A model generated the notes under the pieces. It searched no databases and was not told where the DNA came from. It saw only the letters and a list, made by a program, of their open reading frames with translations. DNA of 64,000 bases from Hymenobacter nitidus (GTDB taxonomy: Bacteria; Bacteroidota; Bacteroidia; Cytophagales; Hymenobacteraceae), in the NCBI RefSeq assembly GCF_020447315.1, contig NZ_JAJADQ010000006.1:124001-188000 (forward strand), in the 5' to 3' direction. Numbering within the stretch: position 1 is the first letter of the stretch; every line of letters starts with the position of its first letter. This document shows positions 26,431 through 36,970 of this stretch, one piece after another. The position numbers and the translations under genes are program-made.

Positions 26431-29184
26431 CTAAAACTTGAAATTGTAGGTTACCGTCGGGATGGGCTGGCCGAATATGGAAAGCTGGTAGCCCGCCACG
26501 CGGCCCTCCTGGGTTTTGAAGTACACCGAATAGGGGTTGCGGCGGCCCGTGAGGTTATACACCGACACCGTCCAGGAGCTGTGGGCCAGCTTTTTAGCCT
26601 TGTGCCCGCCCTCGATGTTCATGGCGAAGTCGACGCGGTAGTAGTCGGGCACGCGGTAGGCGTTGCGGTCGGAGTAGTACACGCGCGGCACGCCGTCCAC
26701 GTAATACAGGGCCAGGGGCAGCGTAATGGGGCGGCCGGTGCTGTAGTTGAAGTTCACGGAGGTGCTGAAGCGGCGGCTGAAGCGGTAGTTGCCGGCCAGC
26801 ATCACGTCGTGGGGCTTGTCGAAGTTGCTGGGGTAGTATTTCCCCCCGTTGATGCGCTCCGCGGCAAAGCTGCTGTTGGCCTGCACCAGGGAGCGGGAGT
26901 AGGTGTAGTTCAGCCAGCCGTTGAGTTTGCCCGTCGATTTCTTGATGGACACCTCCACCCCGTAGGCCTTGCCCTCGGCATTGATCAGATCGGTTTCGAG
27001 GTGGTGGTTGAGCAGCAGCCGGGCCCCGTTCTTGTAGTCCACAAAGTCGTGCATGCGCTTATAGTAGGTTTCCACCGAGGTTTCGATGGTGTTGCGCCGG
27101 AAGTTGTGGTAGTAGCCCACCGATACCTGGTCGCCGACCTGGGGCCGCACGTAGGCGTCGCTCAGCTTCCAGGTGTCGGTGGGCGAGAGCGAAGCCGTGT
27201 TTGAGAGCTGGTTGATGTACTGGCGGGTGCGGTTATAGCTGGCCTTCACCGAGGAATTATCGGTCAGGGCGTACTTCAGCGAGACGCGGTACTCGGGGCC
27301 GTGGTAGGTGGCAATGGTGGCGCCCGCGCCGTAGCGCACCGTGTCCACGATGGTGCCGGTGCTGCGCGGGGCACCGGGCAAATACTGGTTTACGTCGCGC
27401 GGGCCCAGGGCTTGGTAGAGCGAGTAGCGCAGCCCCAGCGACACGGCCAGGCGGGAGGTAATATCGATCCGGTCGGACAGGTAGAGGGCGCTTTCCTGGG
27501 CTTGCTCGCGGGCCAGCTCGTCGGGCAGTATCAACGACTCATTGCCCTGGGGCACCAAGCGGCCGGGCTGTACGCGGTAGCGCAACGTGCTGACCCCGAA
27601 GTCGATGGTATGCTTGGCGTTCAGGAAGAAGCTGAAGTCGGCCTGGCCCCCAAGCTGCGTGATGCCATAGGACAGCTCCGAGGCCGTCACCGGGTTTCGT
27701 TCACTGGCCACCTGGTACTGGTACTGGCTGAAGGTGCCGGTAAGCACGCCGTAGAGGCGGTTGCTGAAAATGTGCTTCCACTTCAGGCTGCCGCTGCGGT
27801 TCTGGTAGGCATAGGCCGTGTCGGAGGCCAGCTTGAACCGGTCGCGGCTGAGGTAGCCGGTGGCATAGAGCGAGTTTTTCTCGTTCAGCTCGTGGCTGAT
27901 GTGGGCGCTCAGATCATAAAAGGAGGCCGAGCTTTCGCGCAGGTCGCGGTTGGGCAGCAAGTGCAACAGCCAGTCGGAGTAGGAAGTGCGGGCCCCGATC
28001 AGGAAGGAGCTTTTATCCTTGATAATGGGGCCTTCTAGGGTCAGGCGGCTGGTGAGGGCCCCAATGCCGCCCGAGCCGGAAAACTTCTTCTTGTTGCCGT
28101 CGCGGGTGGCAATGTCCAGTACCGACGACAAACGGCCGCCGTAGCGGGCCGGAATGGCGCTTTTATAGAGCTCCACCGTTTTGAGCATGTCGGGGTTGAA
28201 GGCCGAGAAGAAGCCGAACAGGTGGGACGGGTTGTACACCGTCGCGTCGTTGAACAGAATCAGGTTCTGGTCGGTGCCGCCGCCGCGCACGCTGATACCG
28301 GTGCTGCCTTCGCCGATGGCCTTCACGCCGGGCAAAGTCAGTACCACGCGCAGAATGTCGGCCTCGCCGAAGGCAGTGGGCACTTGCCGGATGGTTTTGA
28401 TGTCGAGCTTTTCCAGGCCCATCTGCATGCCGGCCACGTTCTTGTCTTTTTCGGCCTCAATCACCACCTCTTTCAGGTTGGTAATGTCTTCCTCCACTTC
28501 CACTTCCAGCTTACCGTCGGAGTGCAGCAGAATACGGCGCTGAGTGTTGCGGATACCGATGCCCCGGATGTTGAGCGTGTAGCGGCCGGGCGGCAGCGTA
28601 AGGGCGTAGTAACCAAACTGGTCGGTAGAGACGCCCACGGCCGGCGCCTCGATATACACCGAGGCCCCCAGCACCGGCTCGCCCGACTTGGCCTCCCGCA
28701 CGTGGCCCGCCAGCGTGGCTTTGGTGAGGCCCTCGCGCGGGCTGCCGATTTCGTAGAGTCGGGCCGGATTGGTGGCGGCCCGTACGGGCTCGGCCACGGC
28801 CACCGGCTGGTCGGTAGCAGCCGGGGTGGCCACACCGCCCTGGAAGAAGTTGCCCGGCAGGGTCGTAACCAGGGGCCGACCGGGGGTGATGAATACGTTG
28901 TGGTCTGCGTCGATGGCAAAGCGCAGGTCGACCGGGGCCAGGGCCTGCTGCAGCACGCTGGTCAAGGACTGCTCCTGGGGCTGCAGGGTCACTTTCACCT
29001 GCTTCACGGCCGCCGAGTCGAAGAAGAAGCGGTACTGGGTCTGGGCTTCCAGCTGCCGCACAAACTGCTCCAGGGTCAGGCCCCGAAACGTGCCGCTGAT
29101 AACCGGCTCCGGCGTTTGAGCATAGCTACTCACGCTTCCCACACACCCTAACACCAGCAGCAAGAGCCGGTAAAAGTATTTCAT
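26431..29184 (-). CDS. TonB-dependent receptor with STN and carboxypeptidase-regulatory domains
   Basis: Outer-membrane active transporter of about 917 residues. After the signal peptide (LLLLVLGCVGSVSSYAQ) there is a secretin/TonB short N-terminal (STN) domain (GTFRGLTLEQFVRQLEAQTQ...FFFDSAAV). Next come a carboxypeptidase-regulatory-like domain (LAGHVREAKSGEPVLGASVY), a plug (TAFGEADILRVVLTLPGV, SVRGGGTDQNLILFNDATVY) and a 22-strand-type barrel ending VTYNFKF. An STN domain often implies signalling to an anti-sigma/ECF pair, but none is adjacent. Met at 29184 (MKYFYRL) is the better start than 29202. Confidence 0.92.
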   Translation of the reverse strand: MKYFYRLLLLVLGCVGSVSSYAQTPEPVISGTFRGLTLEQFVRQLEAQTQYRFFFDSAAVKQVKVTLQPQEQSLTSVLQQALAPVDLRFAIDADHNVFITPGRPLVTTLPGNFFQGGVATPAATDQPVAVAEPVRAATNPARLYEIGSPREGLTKATLAGHVREAKSGEPVLGASVYIEAPAVGVSTDQFGYYALTLPPGRYTLNIRGIGIRNTQRRILLHSDGKLEVEVEEDITNLKEVVIEAEKDKNVAGMQMGLEKLDIKTIRQVPTAFGEADILRVVLTLPGVKAIGEGSTGISVRGGGTDQNLILFNDATVYNPSHLFGFFSAFNPDMLKTVELYKSAIPARYGGRLSSVLDIATRDGNKKKFSGSGGIGALTSRLTLEGPIIKDKSSFLIGARTSYSDWLLHLLPNRDLRESSASFYDLSAHISHELNEKNSLYATGYLSRDRFKLASDTAYAYQNRSGSLKWKHIFSNRLYGVLTGTFSQYQYQVASERNPVTASELSYGITQLGGQADFSFFLNAKHTIDFGVSTLRYRVQPGRLVPQGNESLILPDELAREQAQESALYLSDRIDITSRLAVSLGLRYSLYQALGPRDVNQYLPGAPRSTGTIVDTVRYGAGATIATYHGPEYRVSLKYALTDNSSVKASYNRTRQYINQLSNTASLSPTDTWKLSDAYVRPQVGDQVSVGYYHNFRRNTIETSVETYYKRMHDFVDYKNGARLLLNHHLETDLINAEGKAYGVEVSIKKSTGKLNGWLNYTYSRSLVQANSSFAAERINGGKYYPSNFDKPHDVMLAGNYRFSRRFSTSVNFNYSTGRPITLPLALYYVDGVPRVYYSDRNAYRVPDYYRVDFAMNIEGGHKAKKLAHSSWTVSVYNLTGRRNPYSVYFKTQEGRVAGYQLSIFGQPIPTVTYNFKF

Positions 29185-29262
29185 AAACAGATGATTGCGC
29201 AAACTGAAAGATACTCTAAAAGACGGCAGCCCGTCAGCTATTGGGGCTGCACAGTAGGGCCG

Positions 29263-30027
29263 CTACTTGGCGGTGGCAGGCTGGGCCACGGCGTAGCGCA
29301 CCAACTCCACCAGCGACGTTTCGCGCCGGTCTTTGGCAAAGGAGAGCTTGCGGGTCCGGATGTGCTTGCGCAGGGCGGCCTTGTGCTCGGGAAAGAGGCC
29401 CACCACCGTGCTGGCCTTCGTCAGCTTGTAGTAGCGCCGGCCGTGGAAGAGGTAGAAATCGTTCTTCTGGGTGATGTTGCCCACCAGGCGGCCGGCGGCG
29501 GCAGTTTCCTGCAGGTCTTTGCGGCGCAGGGCCAGCAGCTGCACCGTGCCCTCGGCCACGAGCAGCTCGTAGTAGCCCGTGCGGGGCAGCGTCGCGCCGG
29601 CCGTGTCGGCCGCGACGAGGCGCACGAACTGGTGGGTACCGATGCGGAAGCGGCGCACGTTTTCGTCGGTGAGAGTCATATCCAGCATGCTGCTGGGCGC
29701 CTGCAGCACCAGCTTGTCTTTCACGATGTCGTAGCGCAGGGGCACCTGCTCGTAGGTAGCGCCGCCGTACTCCAGGGTGGCCCGCTGCTGCTCTTTTGCC
29801 CCGAAGAACTGGTGCCCGTTCACGTGGTAGCGCACGTAGTCCACGTACTCGGCTCCGTTGTACAGGCGCGAATCGGCGCCCAGCCCTTGGGTGTAGTGCT
29901 GGCGCAGACTGCCCAGGGCCGTGGACGTCTGCGCGCTGGAGTCGGCCGCAAGCTGAGCCTGGGCCCGGGCCTGCTGGCTGAGTAAGCTCAGGCCCAGGCC
30001 CAAAGTGAATACGTAAATGTTGTGCAT
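29263..30027 (-). CDS. Hypothetical secreted protein of the TonB receptor locus
   Basis: The family is not recognised. It is 254 residues with a signal peptide (IYVFTLGLGLSLLSQQARAQA). The mature part is mixed alpha/beta: YNGAEYVDYVRYHVNGHQFF, GGATYEQVPLRYDIVKDKLV and YYELLVAEGTVQLLALRRKDLQE suggest beta strands. ATG at 30027 is favoured over 30051. It is the first gene of a likely four-gene minus-strand operon with the receptor (78 bp downstream), DUF4249 and the MG2 protein. A role at the cell surface or periplasm in the same uptake process is inferred. Confidence 0.65.
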   Translation of the reverse strand: MHNIYVFTLGLGLSLLSQQARAQAQLAADSSAQTSTALGSLRQHYTQGLGADSRLYNGAEYVDYVRYHVNGHQFFGAKEQQRATLEYGGATYEQVPLRYDIVKDKLVLQAPSSMLDMTLTDENVRRFRIGTHQFVRLVAADTAGATLPRTGYYELLVAEGTVQLLALRRKDLQETAAAGRLVGNITQKNDFYLFHGRRYYKLTKASTVVGLFPEHKAALRKHIRTRKLSFAKDRRETSLVELVRYAVAQPATAK

Positions 30028-30386
30028 CGAACTCAATAAGGAATGCGCCATCCGGCACTTTTGGGCTGCTACAATAGGCGACCGGGCGGCAAAACAAGCA
30101 GAACACTACCCCGGCCAGAACCTGGGCGCCGCACTCCGACTAGCAAGCTAAGAACCAGACGGCAAACTTGCGTACCAAAGGCCGGCAGTGGCAGATAAGG
30201 TATGGACCGGCGGCCCCGCCTGCTGGTTGCTCGCGCGACCCTAAAATCTTTCGTTCCGAATCCACAAGGGAGTTATTGGCCGGAATGCCGGGCCGCGGGC
30301 CAGGGCAAAAAATACTAGTGGGCTTTCTTCTCCGCCACAACCTTAGCCGCGTAGTGGGGTTACTCTGTGGTCTACGTTCCGTTTGC
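30028..30386. other. Intergenic region between divergent genes
   Basis: It holds no convincing gene. The open frames here are shadows or upstream extensions. It must contain promoters for the TonB locus (minus) and the DUF7009 gene (plus). No confident promoter match or repeat was found. Confidence 0.5.
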
Positions 30387-30704
30387 ATGAAACTCCGTCT
30401 CGAAGCCAACTCCCTGCGCCTGCGCCTTTCCGAAGCCGACGCGCAGCAGCTTGCCCAAACCGGCCGGGTGGCCGTAGCCGTGGGCCTGCCCGGTGCCGGC
30501 CCGCTCACCTACGCCCTAGAACAAACCGAGGCCCCGGACTTCAGCGTCAGCTACGCGGCCGGGGGCCTGACGGTGCACCTGCCCGCGGCCCTGGCCCGGC
30601 CCTGGCTGGGTTCCGAGCAGAATGGTCTCTCGGCCACGCTGCCGCTCGAAGCTGGCCAGGCCCTGAGAATTCTGGTGGAAAAGGACCTCGACTGCCGCCA
30701 CTAG
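30387..30704 (+). CDS. DUF7009 family protein
   Basis: A 105-residue cytoplasmic protein beginning MKLRLEANSLRLRLSEADAQ and with a central beta pattern (LTYALEQTEAPDFSVSYAAGGLTVHLP). It ends LRILVEKDLDC, the tail typical of the DUF7009 family as I remember it. The role is unknown. It lies 154 bp before the FdhF-like oxidoreductase on the same strand, and in such genomes it may be a partner of that enzyme (inference). ATG at 30387 is chosen, although the frame is open from 30168, because family members start with this KLRLxxNSLRLRL motif. Confidence 0.75.
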   Translation: MKLRLEANSLRLRLSEADAQQLAQTGRVAVAVGLPGAGPLTYALEQTEAPDFSVSYAAGGLTVHLPAALARPWLGSEQNGLSATLPLEAGQALRILVEKDLDCRH

Positions 30705-30773
30705 CGGTAACCGGCCGCGGGCTTCCGGTTTCGGCAACCCCACCACTGGCTTCTGCGTCTGAGTTTTAGTAGT

Positions 30774-30803
30774 GCGGTCCGCGCAGCCCGGGGTCCGGAC
30801 CGC
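30774..30803 (+). other. Short inverted repeat before fdhF
   Basis: GCGGTCCG and CGGACCGC pair perfectly around a GC-rich 14-nt loop, about 55 bp before the FdhF-like start. No T-run follows. It could be an attenuating leader hairpin or an operator; nothing decides between these. Confidence 0.35.
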
Positions 30804-30858
30804 CGCAGGAAAATTTCCGGGCCGCCTATCCTTTTTCCGCTTCATCTGTTTGCCTATT

Positions 30859-33417
<2,559 letters not shown>

Positions 33418-33438
33418 GCCCCTTTTTTCTCTGCCAGC

Positions 33439-33473
33439 AAAAGGCTCCTCACTACCGTGAGGGGCCTTTTTTT
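33439..33473 (+). terminator. Rho-independent terminator
   Basis: AAAAGGCTCCTCAC pairs with GTGAGGGGCCTTTT (one G-T wobble) around TACC, followed by T-run. It ends the FdhF-like transcript 21 bp after the stop. Confidence 0.85.
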
Positions 33474-33545
33474 ATGCGCTGCAACTCAGCAGCGCAAGGC
33501 AAACTCCCGGTTTATCCTGTCAAAGTCCGGGTTGGTGTAATAAAG

Positions 33546-33577
33546 TTCGGGCCGGGCGGGGTGGGCTCTACATTTCG
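33546..33577 (+). promoter_or_regulatory. Candidate Bacteroidota promoter for the MABP lipoprotein cluster
   Basis: TTCG (33546-33549), 19 bp, then TACATTTCG (33569-33577) fits the Bacteroidota pattern TTTG-N19-TAnnTTTG with one mismatch in each box. The start of transcription would be near 33584, about 65 nt before the first lipoprotein gene. It lies just after the fdhF terminator. Confidence 0.4.
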
Positions 33578-33648
33578 TCTATCCATCCGTCTTGCCAACA
33601 ACGCGTGGCCTGTCTTATCCTCATTTCTACTTTTTTATTCCTGTTGCA

Positions 33649-34635
33649 ATGAAGTTTACATCTCCCTCGGGCCGCAAGGCCGTAGCGCTGCTGGGTGGTC
33701 TCACCTTGCTGATCAGTTGCTCCAAAGAAACGGGCGTAGCTCCCAAGGAACCCAACAACGCAGACCGAAACCAAACCAGCCCCTGGACGGCTTTCGTGCA
33801 GCGCGTGTCGGAGGGTGTCAACAGTGACCCGCTGGGCCAGTACGTGGCCAAGAGCGTGCAGGTCGCTGATGGCACCGACCGGCTCCAGCGGCCCAAGATG
33901 AATGCCGAGGACCGCAGCTGGGCCAGCATCCAGAGCCTGCTGGCCGCCACCCGCGGCCCCGACGTGCCCTATATTCAGCCCATCGAGCCCACCTGCGACG
34001 ACTACTCCTACTGCGGCGGTGGCGGCGGCGGTGGTGGCGGCACGCCCACGGTCTACTCCACCTTCACTTCCTCCGAGGGCCAGTCCCTGAACGGTGACCC
34101 GTTCATTAATCCGGACAACTACATTTTGGACGTAGAGCTGGCCAAGAGCAGCTACGCCTCCGTGGATGCCAAATCAGGCTATACCAAGCTCAGCGCGGAC
34201 CTGAACAAGGGGGCCGGCGGAAAATTCATCTTCCTGACTTTCACCCGCAGCTCCTTCGAGCAGGGGCACTCGGGCAAATGGCCGGCGCAGCATCCGCTCA
34301 CCCGAATCTGGGCCGACAGCTACAGCAGCAGCTCCGACCACGACGCCCACGGCACAGGCCTGGATGAAGTCTGGAACCCGACCTGGGGAAGCTTTTACCT
34401 CTGCGACCTGAACGACGGTGCCGGTGGAAAGTACATCTACGCGCACATGACCAAGGATATTCAGCGCCCGGCGGGCTGGCAGAGCGGCACGCCACCCAAA
34501 GTTCCGATTAAGGAAGTCGGCATTCTGTCGGGCAACAGCAGCAGCATTCAGCCCCCGGCCGGCTGGGTTCGGGATGGCAAAGACCTGAACGAGGGCGCGG
34601 GTGGCGACTTTATTTATCTGTGCACCAAGTATTAA
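33649..34635 (+). CDS. MABP-like beta-prism lipoprotein, paralog 1
   Basis: A 328-residue lipoprotein (VALLGGLTLLISC, then SKETG). The central ~100 residues (WTAFVQRVSEGVNSDPLGQY, MNAEDRSWASIQSLLAATRG, ending CDDYSYC and nine Gly) are nearly shared with the next two genes. The C-terminal half has three copies of the beta-prism motif: DLNKGAGGKFIFLTFTR, DLNDGAGGKYIYAHMTK and DLNEGAGGDFIYLCTKY. These match the MABP (MVB12-associated beta-prism) signature, a fold often linked to membrane binding. The start used is ATG 33649, since the frame is open from 33592. It is probably exported to the surface: CSKE is a plausible lipoprotein export signal. Function is not known. Confidence 0.75.
   Translation: MKFTSPSGRKAVALLGGLTLLISCSKETGVAPKEPNNADRNQTSPWTAFVQRVSEGVNSDPLGQYVAKSVQVADGTDRLQRPKMNAEDRSWASIQSLLAATRGPDVPYIQPIEPTCDDYSYCGGGGGGGGGTPTVYSTFTSSEGQSLNGDPFINPDNYILDVELAKSSYASVDAKSGYTKLSADLNKGAGGKFIFLTFTRSSFEQGHSGKWPAQHPLTRIWADSYSSSSDHDAHGTGLDEVWNPTWGSFYLCDLNDGAGGKYIYAHMTKDIQRPAGWQSGTPPKVPIKEVGILSGNSSSIQPPAGWVRDGKDLNEGAGGDFIYLCTKY
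33784..34079. repeat. Shared central block, copy 1
   Basis: 296 bp nearly identical to 34795-35090 and to the corresponding part of paralog 3 (within 35843-36183). It begins at TGGACGGCTTTCGTGCAG and ends at CCTCCGAGGG. One inner stretch of ~35 bp is divergent but of the same length. Copies 1 and 2 are the same length, with no indel. Confidence 0.9.
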
Positions 34636-34659
34636 TCCATTTTTAGCTCCTATTACTCC

Positions 34660-35670
34660 GTGAAGAATCTAGTAAAACTCAGTGTAGCAGCGGCCTTCGT
34701 AGCCGCCGGCATGGGCGGTATGCTCGGCTGCAGCAAGGAATCGGCCGCCCCCGCGCCGGCCGCCACTCCCGAAACCGGCGTTACGACCTCTATGTGGACG
34801 GCTTTCGTGCAGCGCGTGTCGGAGGGTGTCAACAGTGACCCGCTGGGCCAGTACGTGGCCAAAAGCGTGCAGATTCCCAACGAGGGTACCCGCCCCGTGC
34901 GGCCCAAGATGAATGCCGAGGACCGCAGCTGGGCCAGCATTCAGAGCCTGCTGGCCGCCACCCGCGGCCCCGACGTGCCCTACATCCAGCCCATCGAGCC
35001 CACCTGCGACGACTACTCCTACTGCGGCGGCGGCGGTGGCGGCGGCGGCGGCACGCCCACGGTCTACTCCACCTTCACTTCCTCCGAGGGCCAGTCTATG
35101 GACGGCGACCCGACCGATAACCCCAATAACTACATCATGGATCTGGAGTTGGCCAAGAGCAGCTACGCCTCCGTGGCCGCGCAGCCGGGCTACTTCAAGC
35201 TGAATGCAGACCTGAATAAGGGCGCCGGCGGCAAGTATATCTACCTGTGCTTTTCGCGCAAGCAGGTCGATCCGCATGGCTACCGCAACCTCTGCGGGTC
35301 TATTGCCTGCGACAAGCTGGCCGTAACCAAGTTCCACGCCGAGGCCTGGACGCAAGCCATATCCGGCGCCGACCCAGGCCCGAACTACGAGCATATCTGG
35401 AACCCGACGGGCACTTCCTGGCCCGCCAACATGCAGTACAAGCAGATTGACTGCAACGACGGCGCGGGCGGCAAATACATCTACTGCTTCCTGACCAAGG
35501 GCCCCTTCCCCTCCAGCTCCTCCAGTCCGGTACGCACCCCCATCCGGGAGGTAGGCGTCATTTCCGGCAACAGCAGCAGCATTCAGCCGCCCAGTGGCTG
35601 GGTGCGCGACAACCAGGATATCAACGATGGCGCCGGGGGCGACTACATCTACTTCTGCTACAAATACTAA
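34660..35670 (+). CDS. MABP-like beta-prism lipoprotein, paralog 2
   Basis: A 336-residue lipoprotein starting with GTG at 34660 (VKLSVAAAFVAAGMGGMLGC, then SKESA). It has the same design as its neighbours: a Pro/Ala linker (APAPAATPETGVTTSM), a shared WTAFVQRVSEG...CDDYSYC block, nine Gly, TPTVYSTFTSSEG, and three MABP motifs (DLNKGAGGKYIYLCFSR, DCNDGAGGKYIYCFLTK, DINDGAGGDYIYFCYKY). The regions between the motifs differ strongly from paralogs 1 and 3. It begins 24 bp after paralog 1, so it is in the same transcript. It has more Cys than paralog 1 in the C-terminal domain. Confidence 0.75.
   Translation: MKNLVKLSVAAAFVAAGMGGMLGCSKESAAPAPAATPETGVTTSMWTAFVQRVSEGVNSDPLGQYVAKSVQIPNEGTRPVRPKMNAEDRSWASIQSLLAATRGPDVPYIQPIEPTCDDYSYCGGGGGGGGGTPTVYSTFTSSEGQSMDGDPTDNPNNYIMDLELAKSSYASVAAQPGYFKLNADLNKGAGGKYIYLCFSRKQVDPHGYRNLCGSIACDKLAVTKFHAEAWTQAISGADPGPNYEHIWNPTGTSWPANMQYKQIDCNDGAGGKYIYCFLTKGPFPSSSSSPVRTPIREVGVISGNSSSIQPPSGWVRDNQDINDGAGGDYIYFCYKY
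34747..35090. repeat. Shared central block, copy 2
   Basis: 344 bp that match 35843-36183 of paralog 3 nearly base for base, including synonymous sites. The only length difference is one missing Gly codon in the poly-Gly run. The signal-peptide sequence upstream and the beta-prism half downstream are not alike to this degree. Confidence 0.9.
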
Positions 35671-35687
35671 CTCATTCTTACGTCTGG

Positions 35688-35731
35688 GCCCAGGCTGGCC
35701 GGTAGCTCCATAAGCGGCTGCCAGCCTGGGC
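35688..35731 (+). other. Hairpin between paralogs 2 and 3
   Basis: GCCCAGGCTGGC (35688-35699) and GCCAGCCTGGGC (35720-35731) form a perfect 12-bp stem with a 20-nt loop. There is no T-run, so it is not a standard terminator. It may mark a recombination junction or affect mRNA stability between paralogs. Confidence 0.45.
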
Positions 35732-35758
35732 ACCGGGCAGCTAATCACTGTTATTGCA

Positions 35759-36781
35759 ATGCTAAAATCAACTTCATTTGCCCGGCTACTGGTGCTACTC
35801 CTGGCCGGGGCCGGCACGCTGGCCAGTTGCAGCAAAGACTCGGCCCCCGCGCCGGCCGCCACTCCCGAAACCGGCGTTACGACCTCTATGTGGACAGCTT
35901 TCGTGCAGCGCGTGTCGGAGGGCGTGAACAGTGACCCGCTGGGCCAGTACGTGGCCAAAAGCGTGCAGATTCCCAACGAGGGTACCCGCCCCGTGCGGCC
36001 CAAGATGAATGCCGAGGACCGCAGCTGGGCCAGCATTCAGAGCCTGCTGGCTGCCACCCGCGGCCCCGACGTGCCCTACATCCAGCCCATCGAGCCCACC
36101 TGCGACGACTACTCCTACTGCGGGGGCGGCGGTGGCGGTGGCGGCACGCCCACGGTCTACTCCACCTTCACTTCCTCCGAGGGAATTGGTATGGATGGCG
36201 ACCCGACCGACAACCCAACCAATGCTATTATGTGCGTTACAGCCTTAATCCGGGACTCCGAGCGGGACGCCAACCTGACTATGTCGGCCAGCGCCTCTGT
36301 GTATAGCGGCTTTAACAGGTTGAATGCGGACTTGAATAAGGGTGCCGGCGGCAAATACATCTACCTCACCTTCACCCGGAAGTCCCTTTATCCAGGTGGT
36401 TACTGGTTTAATCTATATCAAGGGGATGACTCGGGCCGCAAACGACCTATTACCCGATTCCGCAATCCTGGCGAAGGAGGTACCATCGACGGTAACTACA
36501 CCAATACGTGGTGGGAGGATGTCAGTAAGCTACTCGGTGGCGGCATCTTCAACCGCGCAGATTTCAATGACGGCGCGGGTGGCCCCTACATCTACCTGCA
36601 GTATTCCAAGCTGGTAGAAACCCAGCGCGGCTTTCCCTACCCAACCCAGTTCGTGAAGGAAGTCGGCGTTTTGTCGGGCAACAGCAGCAGCATTCAGCCC
36701 CCAGCGGGCTGGATCAAGCACCCGCAGGATCTGAACCAGGGGGTGGGCGGCGACTATATCTACCTCTGCTACAAGTACTAG
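35759..36781 (+). CDS. MABP-like beta-prism lipoprotein, paralog 3
   Basis: A 340-residue lipoprotein (ARLLVLLLAGAGTLASC, then SKDSA). It carries the same linker, shared central block and eight-Gly run as paralog 2, then a divergent beta-prism half. That half has three motifs, DLNKGAGGKYIYLTFTR, DFNDGAGGPYIYLQYSK and DLNQGVGGDYIYLCYKY. The last differs by Val for Ala. A hydrophilic insertion (ALIRDSERDANLTMSASASVYSG) precedes motif 1. It ends in a terminator at 36839. All three paralogs end within a few residues of the third motif. Function is unknown; surface binding or delivery is inferred. Confidence 0.75.
   Translation: MLKSTSFARLLVLLLAGAGTLASCSKDSAPAPAATPETGVTTSMWTAFVQRVSEGVNSDPLGQYVAKSVQIPNEGTRPVRPKMNAEDRSWASIQSLLAATRGPDVPYIQPIEPTCDDYSYCGGGGGGGGTPTVYSTFTSSEGIGMDGDPTDNPTNAIMCVTALIRDSERDANLTMSASASVYSGFNRLNADLNKGAGGKYIYLTFTRKSLYPGGYWFNLYQGDDSGRKRPITRFRNPGEGGTIDGNYTNTWWEDVSKLLGGGIFNRADFNDGAGGPYIYLQYSKLVETQRGFPYPTQFVKEVGVLSGNSSSIQPPAGWIKHPQDLNQGVGGDYIYLCYKY
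35843..36183. repeat. Shared central block, copy 3
   Basis: 341 bp nearly identical to 34747-35090. Only a few single-base differences were seen by eye (for example GGACGG/GGACAG), plus one Gly codon fewer. Confidence 0.9.
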
Positions 36782-36838
36782 GTAAGAACACCGGCTTTGG
36801 GTGGCCTGCTCTGGTAGCCGCACCCTGCCTTATATGCT

Positions 36839-36873
36839 ACGGCGCACCGCTCTGACGAGCGGTGCGCCGTTTT
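36839..36873 (+). terminator. Rho-independent terminator after the MABP cluster
   Basis: ACGGCGCACCGCT pairs perfectly with AGCGGTGCGCCGT around CTGACG, followed by TTTT. A strong terminator that separates the three lipoproteins from the immunity-like gene. Confidence 0.85.
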
Positions 36874-36970
36874 GCGTAGTACAGCCTCGTATTTACTTCA
36901 GAAGAAACCCAGCGGCCCGGCTGCCGGAAACGGCCATTCTTCGTACTCTTGTATCTTAACGGCTACCCGC

